Source: Cheilinus undulatus
Lineage: Eukaryota > Chordata > Actinopteri > Labriformes > Labridae
Direction of reading: 5' to 3'
NCBI RefSeq assembly: GCF_018320785.1
Contig: NC_054867.1
Span: forward strand, 20,480,855-20,544,854
Length of the DNA: 64,000 nt
This document shows, piece after piece, positions 46,211 through 57,709 of this stretch (its first letter is position 1; each line of letters starts with the position of its first letter). The notes beneath the pieces were generated by a model. It did not search any database. It was not told the origin of the DNA and saw nothing but the letters and a program-made list of their open reading frames with translations. The translations under genes and the position numbers were made by a program.

Positions 46211-46631
46211 TATAGTTGCAAGAAAAAGTATGTAAACCCTTTGGTATTTCTTGGATTTCTGCATAAATTGGTCATAAAAATGTGTTCTGATCTTCATCTA
46301 AGTCACAACAATAGACAAACACAGTCAGCTTAAACTAATACCACACAAAAAATTATATGTTTTTATGTTTTTGTTGACCAAAACATGTAAATATTCACAG
46401 TGCAGGGTGGAAAAAGTATGTGAACCCCTAGGCTAATGACTGGTTGACCCTCCTTTGGCAGCAATAACTTCAACCAAATGTTTCCTGTAGTTGCAGATCA
46501 GACCTGCACAACAGTCAGGAGGAATTTTGGACCATTCCTCTTTACAAAACTGTTTCAGTTCAGCAATTTTCTTGGGTGTGAATTGCTCTCTTGAGGTCAT
46601 GCCACAGCATCTCAATCGGGTTGAGGTCAGG
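46211..46631 (-). mobile_element. Tc1-like transposon end inserted in the LINE
   Basis: Begins at 'tatagttgcaagaaaaagta', a Tc1 terminal repeat. The minus strand then encodes the transposase C-terminus: TPKKIAELKQFCKEEWSKIP, then CCAGLICNYRKHLVEVIAAK and GGSTSH with stop at 46433. The other half is missing, cut at a TA/TTA microsatellite (46632-46670). Confidence 0.85.
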
Positions 46632-46689
46632 AGATATATATATATATATAAAATTATTATTATTATTATCATTAAGATAAAGTAATATT

Positions 46690-47390
46690 TGTGTGTAAAA
46701 AGGAAGCTGGAAAATCTCAAAACTTGGTTTGATGTCAATAAATTATCTCTTAATATTAAGAAAACTAAAAATCAAAAGTTAAATGATGGCAAAATTAAAT
46801 TTAAAGTCCTCTGGGTTTTGATTCAACATGGAAACAATATACTGAATACATGTAGGAAAAATGTCAAAGTCTGTAGCAGTCCAGTATAAATCCAGAAATG
46901 TTTTACATTATAAGGCTTTGCATTTCATCTGTTACTCACCAGTTCTTCCCTGTATATCCTATTGTGTGGAATTGTGGGGTTCTACTTTTAAAACAACCAT
47001 AAAACTGCAAAAAAAGAGCCATATGTATTATCAGTAAGGGTGAGTATTGTGCTCACACAGATCCACTTTTTCTTAATTCCCATGTTATGAAATGGTATGA
47101 CTTGTTTACCACAAATAATGCAAATAATGTTCAGAGTAAAATGAGAGACACTCCCTGACTGGACAAACAATCTCAAGTCAGGAGAGTCGATATAATTTAA
47201 GAGTTTTTCAGATTTACTGTTTAAAAGCTAAAAGGTATAAGGAAAGGAGATGGGGTTCTATTATTGGACCTAAATTCTGGAACAATGCCAATATAGATTC
47301 AAAACATGTAATTTGCTTCTGTTTTTTAAAAGAAAATTATTGTAAAGCTATTTTTAAAGCTTTTTTAAGCAGTTTGCTTCTGCTTATGCC
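46690..47390 (+). pseudogene. LINE reverse transcriptase fragment, 3' part
   Basis: Continues the element broken at 46210: KLENLKTWFDVNKLSLNIKK matches the W-F..N-KLSLN-x-x-KT motif after the catalytic core. Farther on, decayed frames carry 'QYCIxxWG'-like, 'HVMKWYDLF'-like and 'GPKFWNN' blocks in family order. Frameshifts and stops are frequent. Confidence 0.75.
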
Positions 47391-47604
47391 TTTTCAGTCA
47401 GTACCCGACTATTGACTGTGTTAAAGATTTTTTTTAATGTATTAAATGTCTGGATTTTTTGTGTTATGACTGAAAAAACCTATACTACTAACCTGAAATA
47501 TATTTTTTTAAATGGCAAAGATTATTTTACATTGGCACATTACATATAACCTCCTGGCTACATTCTGACTTTTAAATTATTACTCTTTTATTTTGTCCTT
47601 TTTC

Positions 47605-47850
47605 AGAATCAGAATCAGGTTTTATTGCCAAGTACATTTTCACAGACAAGAAATTTCACTTGGCGCAGAAGAAGTAACAAAGAAGGGGAATAAATATATT
47701 AAGAGGCTAATAAGAAAATTAAGATGCTAATAGATTTTTTTTATATACTAGTGAAATGAAAATATAAAATTTAACATAAACATAACTAAGAGTATGTAAA
47801 AAGGTGCAAAAGAATGAAAAAAAAAATGGACAGATGTGCAGGTATACTGG
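47605..47850 (+). repeat. Dispersed fish repeat ('cagaatcaggttttattgcc')
   Basis: 'cagaatcagaatcaggtttt' with 'attgccaagtacattttcac' and 'aagaaatttcacttggc' is a widely recurrent teleost sequence that precedes A-rich sequence here. Its parent element is unknown to me. Confidence 0.55.
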
Positions 47851-48037
47851 TAAATAGGTTATAGAGCAAATTTGAACCGTATATAATCTTTAATTCTTAA
47901 CGATAAAGTCATTTTTATATATTTATTTGTTTTAAGAGTAATATGCTGATCTGACATCCTCAGCCAGCTGCAGCAGTAGAAAGTGGCGCCAGTGACAAAT
48001 GTAACGGTATGTACACATCAGTGTTGAACGTTGTAGT

Positions 48038-48051
48038 GTCGTCGTCGTCGT
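48038..48051. repeat. (GTC)n microsatellite
   Basis: Four to five GTC units at the edge of the GC-rich block. Confidence 0.8.
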
Positions 48052-48161
48052 CCGGCAGGTGTCGCTGCGGCTCATGGAGAAACACACTGGAGAAGAGACT
48101 GGGCCTGGCCTGGGAATTTGCTGTTCGCTTCCCATTCTTCCTATGCAGACAGACACACAAC

Positions 48162-48173
48162 ATGGCGGACTAG
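48162..48173 (+). other. Minimal upstream ORF (ATG GCG GAC TAG)
   Basis: Three codons and a stop in the presumed 5' UTR, in a fair Kozak context (A at -3, G at +4). It overlaps the YY1-like motif, so the ATG may exist for the DNA site rather than for translation. Confidence 0.35.
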
Positions 48174-48533
48174 AATAGTCGACCGACGCGCCCGGATACA
48201 GTGGATAAACCGTGGGATTTAGCACCCAGGAAGGCCAGGAAAGTACCGTCGGAAGAGGCGAAACGTTTGGACGAAGTGAGGATTTTTATCGGGTTGCCGT
48301 CCTTCACCGGGTTTAGCAGAAAAACTGACTACGAAGTGTTGGCAGTGTGTCCCAGATCGTGCTTCCCTCCTGTGCTATCACCCAGGTCCCCCCACCCCGC
48401 TCTCACTCTCGGTTCGTGGGGTGTGGAGACAGGGGCCGGGGTGAAAAACGTGGAAGAGAAAAAGAGGATACGTTCCTTGTTGGCAGTTTTTCTCTCTTCC
48501 CTTTGGTTTTCTCTGAGCGCTACAGGAGTTGTG

Positions 48534-49970
48534 GTGAGTTTTCTTGTTTTTGTTGCGCAAAGCCTGAATCCCACTTGTTACAATGTCGCTGTAGCAGCAT
48601 GTTTCCTCTCTCTGTAACACTGTGACACCCACAAACAAGCACGTCGTCCCCCTTCATGATACATTACATGCTACCAGAGTTAAACCGAAGCTTGTGCTGT
48701 TACCAGGCTAGTTTAAAACCTCTCTGTGACGCCTGAACATTTCACAAGTCGCTCGGAGGCAGGGAGGGATATTTTGGCGAAGGGGGCTCTGAAGAAAAGG
48801 GGGCTTAGAGATGCAACATTTTTGAAGTCCGAGCTTATAACTCGGTGTTTTGCCAACACTAATGCTTTTGCGCTGGTAGGGGAACAAAGAGGGTCCAGGT
48901 CTGTGCTGGCTCACTGGAAAGTACACTTTATTGATCAACGCTTTGTTATTACACGTTCACAGAGAGGGTGGGGAGCTGGCTGGGTCGGTGGGTGGAGGAG
49001 TGGGGGGGCTTCATGCGACCCACAACAGGAATTAGGTCGCCCTAACATTAACATGTTGGGTCTGTCAAATCACAGCGGCTGTTTTGTGTTCCTGCTCTCT
49101 GACATGGAGTCTCCCCCTCAATAACCTCTCCCAAAGTTTTCTGTTATGATTAATATTCCCCTCTCTTTCTGGGTGTAACCGAGCATACCATTTCAGTGTT
49201 GTGGGTGTTTAATGCCTTACTTTTCTTTCACTTGCACTCTAAGTAATGATTTCTCTGCTCATTAGGACATGGAGTATTTCTAAATGGGTTGTTTGTTAGT
49301 GGAAACGGTGAGGATTAGATAGGGGTCATTAATGAATAACTGTTGCAACAGGCCCGCTATTAAAACATTGTACTAGGACACAAGCGTTGATGTATAAAAG
49401 TTAGAGGAGAAGCCTGAAGAAGCATGCAGAGCTGGGCCTGCAGTTGTTCAGCTCATCTTATCCTGATTCTCTTATCTGTAGCTGATACTCACGGTATAAA
49501 AAAATCTTTTACCTTTCCTAAATGCGCTTTCTACTTCACAGAGGTTGCGGTGTCATGTCAGGACACTAACAAGGGCTGAAGCCAAGCTGCTACACTGTAT
49601 GTTTCTGATGGTAATTAATATAATAGTGCGTGCATCCTACACAGCAAACATTTGGTCTTTTGGCACATCAGAGACAATATGCCCTTTCAAACACTACTAA
49701 AGCTCCTGAAAATTTCCTGAAAAGTCTGGAGTTGTGCGACAGCCACAACAGCACCCAACTTTAACCGGACCAAAAAGTAAGGAAATTTGCATTTGTGCGA
49801 TGAGCTGCAGAATTGGGTATGTGGGTTGCACCCATGAAAAAATTGCCAACTCCAAACAGCTTATACCACCATTGACTCTTGTTTGGTGTTTGGTGGATTG
49901 GATGGTTGAAGTTTGTATAAACAAGACATATTGGTGGTTTAAAAATGTATTAATTTAACAATCAGGAGCC
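48534..49970 (+). other. Presumed first intron of the 48-kb gene, proximal part
   Basis: GC content falls gradually until about 49.1 kb. No further exon with clear splice sites and a recognisable product was found here. Confidence 0.35.
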
Positions 49971-49974
49971 TCAG

Positions 49975-50245
49975 TAGTGTGTGGAAGAACGATACATAGC
50001 CACAAAAGCCTGGCACCTCCTCATCATGTTGGTCACCAGCCTGGTCACACACTGCTGTGGGATGGCATCCCATTCTTCAACCAGCATTTGTCAAAAGTAA
50101 GCCAGTGTGGTTGTGTTGGTCACTTCAGCATGAACCGCACGCCCAAGCTGATCCCATAAGTGTTCAGTGGGGTTTAGCTCAGGACTGCTGGCACCCCACT
50201 CAGGGTAGAGGTTATACCCCAACTGTGGAGGTATGGGATTGCCAA
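49975..50245 (-). pseudogene. Tc1-like transposase C-terminal fragment
   Basis: The minus strand reads in pieces as DLNP..LWDQLG, RAVHA-like, WDAIPQQCV-like and L-V-T-S/N-M-M-R-R-C-Q blocks. This is the C-terminal third of a Tc1 transposase around the final catalytic acid, with stops and frame changes. No terminal repeat is seen. Confidence 0.75.
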
Positions 50246-50249
50246 TGGT

Positions 50250-51112
50250 TGCAGAATCTCATCTGGATATCTCTTCATTGAGATTATCTCTAATAATGAT
50301 TAGCCTTGTTTTCCAACGAGGGAGATACTTTCTGTTGCTCAACCCACAAATCCCTTAAAAAGGTGGCATCATTTAAAAGGGAAATAAACAGGCTTTCCAA
50401 CGGTATAAGATGTATTGTGGAGGAGCATTGTTGTAACAAAGAAATAATCAAAATACCACAAATTTCCTTACTTTTAAGTTTATGCTTTTAGGTTTGTAGC
50501 TGCACCCAGAATGGTCCTGCTCTGGAGCATCATCCAAGTGTGCCCGCCCAATCTCCAAGCACACCGCAATGATGTGGCAGTGGTTTTGTCATCATTCGGG
50601 GATGGCTCGCAGACGTGTTTAGTAGCAACCGCAATAAGTGTACATTTAAACCAACAGTGTTTCTTCTTCTGGTGTAACAAAACCAAGTAGAGCTTGTTCA
50701 CTCAATGTAAGGATAAAGCCCTATAACAAATTCATTCACCAACCAGAGTCTCTGCTCTCAAAACTCAAAATCTCACACAGTCAAAACTGACGTCAGAGCA
50801 AACAAGCTAAGTGTGGCTAACTGCCTCACTCACTTTCAATCCAGCTCCCTCACTTCACAGTTTGATTGTGGTACATTTTACAGTTCACATATTATAAAAA
50901 CTAATTTGTTGCCACAAATCAACAAGTTGGCCCCCCATTTCTGACACCTGTCTAGTTTTTGGTTTACTATCTTTGCCGTTGCTGTGTTTGTTGTACTTCC
51001 TCCTTTGGTCAGCTTGCTCCCTGATTGGCTTACATGACAATCCTACTCTTGTCTGCTCGGCTGTCCTCAGTGTTTACCCCCACACAGCATTTTTTAAAGG
51101 TAATTTTTGGCT
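50250..51112. other. Intronic or intergenic DNA, nothing recognised
   Basis: Mixed-composition sequence between a Tc1 fragment and a SINE. No exon, RNA gene or complete repeat is seen. Confidence 0.4.
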
Positions 51113-51282
51113 GTTTTTGCCTTTTTTCATAGAATAGCTGAGGAGAGGCAGGAAATATGGGGAGCTGGAGAAGGGGAAGACATGCGCCAAGACTGGGAAT
51201 CTATCCCATGACCAGTGCGTTGAGGACTATAGCCTCTATACCTCGGCGCTTGCTCTACCCATTGAAATTAACCAGCACCCCA
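51113..51282 (-). mobile_element. tRNA-derived SINE
   Basis: The minus strand starts GGGGTGCTGGTTAATT, followed by TGGGTAGAGC (box A region). A variable stretch follows, then GGTCATGGGATAGATTCCCA (box B region, from GGTTCGANTCC) at tRNA-like spacing. A CT-rich body and an A-rich tail (AAAAAAGGCAAAAA-like) follow. It is an old copy with changes in both boxes, so probably not transcribed. Confidence 0.8.
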
Positions 51283-51927
51283 CACAACAGGATTACTGAT
51301 CATGAATGTTGAACATGTTTAATATTTATGATATCAAATTAGAGAAGTTCTGAGCAGATCATAGAGGGAAAAATCACTTTTAACACACCAGAGGATAATC
51401 CATTAACATAATCTTTAGAACCATCCAATATTCTGGCCTTTGCTGCCTTTCGGACGGGGGGAATCGGGACAAAACCGGCACATTTGTCTTGTAGTGTGGG
51501 CGAGGCTGAGGTAGTCGGTGGTAATGACGTTAACGTCCTCAACCTGTTAAATCTTCGTATAATTAGATGATTTATGCTCTTTTCTGTTCTCTCTCACTCT
51601 TGTTGACACCTAGATCGTGAATATATCCAGTTATATGTAGCCTTGATGGAAAGGCAGAGACTGTTATCATGTTGGATTATTGGGCTTTGTCCACTAAGAC
51701 TGTACAGTTGTTCCAAATTTAGATCCAATCCCAATATGTGCAGAAAAAAAATCCTACTTTTCTTGTTTTAGGTTATTTTTTTTCTTAACCAAAGTGAGAA
51801 TGACATAAAAAAGGAACATTCTGTCCCTTACAGCAATTCATATTATTTCCAATATAATTCAAAATAATCACAATAAGATTTTTTAAAATCCTTCATCCCT
51901 GTTGTCCACCGTTCTGGATATGTTTAG

Positions 51928-52913
51928 TAGGGTTGTTCCGATTCCGATACCAGTATCGGAAATACGTCCGACACTGCTTAAAATGCAGGTATTGGTATAG
52001 GCAAGTACACGAGTTTATGCACTGATCCCATTATGTTTGGTTTAACTTCATATTTTGCTTCGTTTAGCCATGCTAAATGTTAGCGCTATCAACCAGAAAT
52101 CTCTTCTTCTTCGCTGCTGGAAAGCACTGGATGCACAGACTACCGTTGTTAGAGCAGCGAAGACAAAACAAAGGACCCACTGCAGCAGCAAAGAATGGCG
52201 ACTGTGTGACAGTTTTTGTCTGAATGTGGTCATTAAAATGCCTTCCAGACCAGCGCAATCGTACATGATAAGAATTGACATAGTTTATCAAAAGTTTACT
52301 AACTTTTGAACCATAAGTCCTTGCCTTTTACTTGTTTTTCCCCTTGAAGCTAGCTGTTATGCCTTTCCATTGAGGCTTTTGTTGCCTTTGAATCCCTTGC
52401 AGCAGCATTTTCAGCAAGCCTGGAACTCGTGTGACTTTTGGGGACTTTAATGATTAAATCCAGACCAGTAAACCCGATACTGAACGTCTTTTTATGCATT
52501 TTAATTGACTTACGATTATTTACCACTAGCTCGAATTCTAACCACCATGTTGTTTCCCCTTTGTGAGGGTCTGCTGGCCAATGGCAGGCTGTTCTGTAAT
52601 CGTGTGATGCTGCCCAGATAGAGCATAATGGAGAGTGATAGAGAGAGCCTGTGTTGCAGCCCCCTGTATTATTGTTATTTTAATATTTAGCGGTAAAACT
52701 TCTCAACTCATCTCATAGAGATGCTGTACATTGAGATTCTATTTGTTTAGCCATGTTCTGAGTCAAATATAGGTCTAAAATAATTTGCTAGTCTGCACAG
52801 TCAGCCCAGAAAGTTCATACTGGTATCGGATCAGTACTCGGTATCGGCCGATACCCAACACCTTGGTATCAGAATCGTATCAGGAAGTAAAAAATGATAT
52901 CAGGACATCCCTA
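51928..52913. mobile_element. hAT-like element (~986 bp) with exact 8-bp target-site duplication
   Basis: Left end TAGGGTTGTTCCGATTCCGA; the right end read inverted is TAGGGATGTCCTGATATCAT. ATGTTTAG stands directly outside both (51920-51927 and 52914-52921), a perfect 8-bp duplication. The subterminal zones share 'ccgataccagtatcgg'-like sequence. No transposase is recognised inside, so it is non-autonomous. Confidence 0.9.
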
Positions 52914-52924
52914 ATGTTTAGCGT

Positions 52925-55505
52925 TATTTCTTGCAGCATGTCAAATTAGCCTTTCAATCTGACTAAGCATGGACTTAAAAAATACGTCAACATGTTGGTC
53001 TGACTGAGCTGGTTTGTGGTCAGATTTCTCAAAATTTGGCTAACGTCTAATTTGGTTGGTGATCCATTTACTCTTGTTTGGATTCACTTTGATCAGCCCT
53101 GAATAGGCCAAGGCACTCTAGGCGATCTCCAGTTTTTGTGTTGGGCTTTGACCTGGAAGTCAAACACCATAAATGCTCAGCATTCCTGTCTCTCTGGATA
53201 ATACTAAAGCTGGAGGGATTGCGTTCAACTCATCTGTAACAGAAGGGAAATGTAGACATCTTGGAAGATGTCCAGTTGTAACTACAGCTAAAAGGGGTCA
53301 CATCACCTGGGCCACCTACTGTAGCTGAGTCATGCTGGCTTCAGTACAGAGAAAAAGAAGGTAGTCCAGTTAAACAACCCAGTCAAGCTATAACCGCAGC
53401 TTGGTTCAACTGTGCATGTAAATGTACCAACTGTGATTTCAGTGTCATCTTTTTCACGGCATGTCTGTCTCCCACTTCTTGTCAGACAAGGTAAATCTCC
53501 TGCTGTGAGGGTCATAGGTGAAAGGAGAACACTTGAAGATTTCAGGAGCTGCCTGTTTTGAGATACTCTAGAGACTTTAGTGGGTGCTTAAGCTTGCACA
53601 TCATCAGTAATCAGTGTTTTCCACCAATAATTTTTACTTTTTATTCACACTGATATTTAGGGGATGCTGGGTATCTGCTTCTACTCAGGTCTAGGTATCA
53701 GAATCAGTATTTGTAGGAGAACTGGAACATCTCTAGCTGCACCTACCGCAGCTTATGTGAGTCCTCCGCCAGTGCTCTACCTTGACCTCCGATTGTCAGG
53801 CCTGGACACGTCTTTCTGTCTCTCAGCGTGCTGTTCAATCTCCACTGGTTGTCTCGCAGCTACATGTCAGGAAAAGTTGGGCTGTGTGAGGGGAAAAAAG
53901 GCTCAGAAATGCAGTGCTGTTATCATCTCTGTCCATATCTTCTTTAACCTATTTTAAGAAAAAAGGAGTTATTTCTGTCCTGGGATCCAGAAAGTGTTTC
54001 AGCAGAGGAACTGAGTGATCCTCACACCACACATCTCATCATTGGCCTAGTTTCTAAAAATACAACATAAAGTATAGCATGAAATTGCCTTGAGGGAACT
54101 TTGCGTTAAGTTTCGGTGGGAGGATCTTTGACTTTACCTCAGCTGTTGTAAAATTTCCAAATTTCAGGGTGCTGAAGCAACGTAATGAGTTGTCTCTTTG
54201 GGTGGGGCAGGAGGTATATTTTTGTTTCCACCTGTGTGCTGACACTAAGTGGGGAAGAGCGCTGTAATCTGCTTTAAACAGGATCAACGCCGCCACATTT
54301 GAGGATCATAAAGCATTATAGAGCCTGGTTTCAGACATGTTTGAAAAGTTATTCAGCCTCAATCGTTATAGTTTCACTGCACAGGAAGTGAACCTGTGCA
54401 GTGATGACTAACATTTATGAAACAAATCTCTTGCTACATGGGGAGGACTTCAGAGTCATCCACTTACCATCTGTGTCAGCAGTTGGATAAGTTTTTCATA
54501 CCCTCATGTGGACTGATTAACATTTCAGGTTCATAGTGAATGGGACGGACATGGCTACAAGGTTTTTGACTTATGTGGACTTCAAAACATTGTTTTTTAT
54601 TTGTTTGAGACTTTTCTTCTGATCTAATCAAGTCTTACTCCCATCCAAGGTCAGTCAATATCAATAATTTGCATTGTTGATACTTCATAATGGTGATGCA
54701 TGCTGTAGTGGTGGATAACTGGCAGGTGAGTTAGTCTAATGCCAACTCTTTACACCCATTCACATTAAGCATCAAATTAGTCTGTGCCTCTACACCTTAA
54801 GCAGAGCTTCATAAATTATTACGTTGTTTAACAGTACATTTTGGCAATGGAGGCAAAGGTGCAGATTGGCTACTATTCACTGCTTTGCCTATTTAAAATC
54901 CATACTGTCTCATTTTGTTTAAAAAATATGAGCGAAACAGCCCCCTGAATCTCCGTGTTATTGCCATTCCCTCTGTTTCCCTCCCAGTGGAAACTTTGAT
55001 GTACCTTCTTTAACAATGACTTTACAGTTAGAGGTCAAATTAAGGTGAATTCGTAAATATTTAGATTTGCCCTTGGCATCAGCCTTTGAGGACCTTTTAT
55101 GCCCTGCTGTGAAAAAATATCAAAAGAACATGTTTGCAAGCTTGACAAGTCTTTGAATGCTCCACCAAAAGATGAGTCTGGAAACAGTGGGGGTTTCAGA
55201 GAGGCTCTGTCATGACTCTGCTGTGAAGTCTTCAGAAGAAGAGTTGCTTATCTGTCAGAGGAAGAGGAGGGGGTGAGGGAAGCAGGATGGTCACTTCAGA
55301 TATGAAAATCTTCATTCATCTAAGGCTGGTTATCATACATGTTTACTCAAGGACTGAGCATAGTCATAGCTCCCCATCAAACTAATAGTCTTCTAGACTT
55401 GGAACTATTCCATTTTGGGATTTGATCAATCCTTTTTTCACTTATTCAGACTTCATTACAGCAACCTGGCATGCAAGATAGACCATTTCATAAATCTACT
55501 GCATG
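52925..55505. other. Presumed intronic DNA, nothing recognised
   Basis: About 2.6 kb of ordinary-composition sequence without recognisable exons, complete repeats or RNA genes. Confidence 0.4.
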
Positions 55506-55509
55506 GATA

Positions 55510-56525
55510 TACACTCACCTGCCACTTTATTAGGTACACCTTGCTTGTTCTGGGTTGGACCCCCCTTTTGCCTTCAGAACTGCCTTAATTCTTTGTGGCA
55601 TAGTTTCAACAATGTGTTGGAAACATTCCTTGGAGATTTTGGTCTATATTGGCATGATAGCATCAAGCAGTTGCTCCAGATTTGTCGGCTGCACATCCAT
55701 GATAAGAATCTCCCATTCCACCACACCCCAAGGTGCTCTATTGAACTGAGATCTGGTGACTGTGGAGGCCATGGTTGAAGTACAGTGAACTCATCGTCAT
55801 GTTCAAGAAACCAGTTTGAGATGATTTGAGCTTTGTGTCATGGTGCATTATCCTGCTGGAAGCAGCCATCAGGAGATGGGTGCACTGTGGTGACAAAGGG
55901 ATGGACATGGTCAGCATCAATACTCAGGTAGGCTGTGGTGTTTAAATGATCAAGTGGTGCAAATGGGCACATGGTGTGTGGCAAGAACATATCCCCCCCA
56001 CCATTACATCACCACCACTAGCCTGAACCATTGATACAAGGCAGGATGGATCCATGCTTTCATGTTATGCCAAATTCTGAACCTACCAGAGATGGTATTC
56101 TGCATATTGATTGTAACGAGTGGTTATTTGAGATACTGTTTCCTTTCTATCATCTTGAACCAGTCTACCCATGCTCCTCTGACATCAAGACATTTTCGTC
56201 CACGCAACTTCCACTCACTGGATGTTTTCCCCCTTTTCAGACCATTCTCTAGTGTAAACCCTAGAGATGGTAGCACATGAAAATTCCAGTAGATCAGCAG
56301 TTTCTGAAATACCCAGACCAGCCTGTCTGGCACCAACAACCATGCCATATTCAAAATCACTTAAATCCCCTTTCTTCCTCATTCTGATGTTTGATTTGAC
56401 CATCAGCAAGTCGTCTTGACCACATCTACATGCCTAAATGCAATAAGTTGCTGCCATGTGATTGGCTGATTAACTCTTTGTGTAATCAAGCAAAACATGA
56501 ACCTAATAAAGTTTTCGGCGAGGAG
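55510..56525 (-). mobile_element. Tc1-like transposon, internally deleted, both ends present
   Basis: Left end 'tacactcacctgccacttta' and right end 'cctaataaagttttcggcg' are diverged inverted repeats. The minus strand begins the transposase near 56379 with GDLSDFEYGMVVGARQAGLG, then ISETADLLEF and ISRVYTREWSE (helix-turn-helix). The C-terminal half follows between 56080 and 55560 in broken frames. The middle, including the stretch before the first catalytic Asp, is missing around 56075-56105. It is a dead copy; a one-ended relative lies at 4497-4660. Confidence 0.88.
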
Positions 56526-56529
56526 GGGG

Positions 56530-57388
56530 AACATTCTGTCTGTCACATTCATGATTGGCCAATCAGAGCAACAAGACAGAATGAGGTTTTAAGCATGAGC
56601 TTTTCCTGAACTGGCAGGCTACCGATGCCGTAGTTGTGAAAGACGGAGCTCCTCTGTGAATAACATTCATGCCAAGGCTGGTCGAGAGACATATGAAAAC
56701 ATGTGCTCTGCCAAGACAAGCTTTCAGTGTGACTCCTAATTCTTGTTTCAGAAGAAAATGTGGTCCAGTTCTGATTGAACTTCCGCTTTCCAACAGCAGC
56801 ATCCAAGCTAACAGCTACCGCGGCAGCAGCCACCGGATGCACTGGCAAACCTCAACTGTAATGATCACAAACCCATGCTGAAGAAGGCTGGGGGAAGAAG
56901 GAAAACATCTTTTCCCTCATAAAAGGTTTTCAGTGTTGCTCTTTGCTCTCCTTTGAATAGAGAAATGTTGTCCAGTGCTGACAAAACTGCTGCTTGTCCA
57001 GGTTTATCACTCCACTAGCAGCCATTGTACACAACCACTCAGTACAACTAACCATCACTCCATAACTCTGAAAAACTCATGCCAAAGTAACATGAAAAGC
57101 TTTTAGTGTTGTTTTTACTCTTGATTTCATACAGAAACGCGGACCAGTTCTTGTAAAACTGCTGCTATGTTGTAGCTACGTCCGAGCTAATCACCACAGG
57201 GGGCGGCCATTGCAAACTGCTATCACAACTAAACCTCGTCCATAGCTACCACCTTGTTCTTGTTAAATGACACTGATTGGTCGGAACAGTGTTCAGTGCA
57301 GCACAGACGTATGGATTGGGCTTATCAAGATTAATTTGTCTGATGTTAGAGATGGAGTCTGGCAAATCCATCTGCTTTGCAAGGTTAA
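56530..57388 (+). repeat. Composite dispersed repeat, three-module copy
   Basis: Starts 'tctgtcacattcatgattgg' with 'ccaatcagagc' and ends 'ggcaaatccatctgctttgc', as in the 11.5-12.0 kb copy. In between, a module of about 170-200 bp ('ttcagtgttgctc..agaaatgttgtccagtgctgacaa..') occurs three times, starting near 56722, 56925 and 57098. Confidence 0.65.
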
Positions 57389-57426
57389 CATAAAATAATT
57401 GGTAACACTTTATTTGAAGTTTTATT

Positions 57427-57706
57427 CATAAGACTGACATTATGCTGTCAGAATCATGACATAGCACCGGTCATTAACATGAATAGGGCTTCATGAATGT
57501 TGCCATTAAGTGTCACTCACTAAATTATGACACCTTTACTGCAAATGTCAAGTTATCATGATTATGCCTTCCAAAAACATGTCAACTTTGCTGTAAAGGT
57601 GTCATGATTTAGCGAATGACACTTAATGACAACATTTATGAAGCCCTATTCATGTTAATGACTGGTGTCATGTCATAATTATGACAGCATAATGTCAGAC
57701 TCATAA
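57427..57706. mobile_element. Foldback MITE with ~117-bp arms
   Basis: Arms 57427-57543 and 57589-57706 are inverted copies with few mismatches. Both contain 'gtcattaacatgaatagggc' and 'aaatcatgacacctttac'-like words. They are separated by only about 45 bp, so the strand could fold into one long hairpin. It is preceded by 'ggtaacactttatttgaag', common at ends of fish foldback MITEs. Confidence 0.88.
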
Positions 57707-57709
57707 CTT

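Larger units (their letters stand above)
48020..48533 (+). promoter_or_regulatory. GC-rich promoter / noncoding first exon of an unidentified plus-strand gene
   Basis: From about 48.03 kb CpG density jumps (GTC repeat, 'cgaccgacgcgcccgg'), unlike the flanks. It contains a YY1-like site, AACATGGCGGAC, whose ATG opens a four-codon frame ATG GCG GAC TAG (48162-48173). A strong donor TGTG|GTGAGT stands at 48534. There is no long ATG-initiated frame; the 138-codon frame from 48201 opens with GTG. The simplest reading is a 5' UTR exon with a minimal uORF, then a first intron running past the window end. Gene identity cannot be told. Confidence 0.42.

Noticed and set aside
48201-48617. 138-codon frame as a coding first exon
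   Set aside because: It opens with GTG rather than ATG, and a strong splice donor cuts it at 48534. The product is unrecognised. Treated as 5' UTR.
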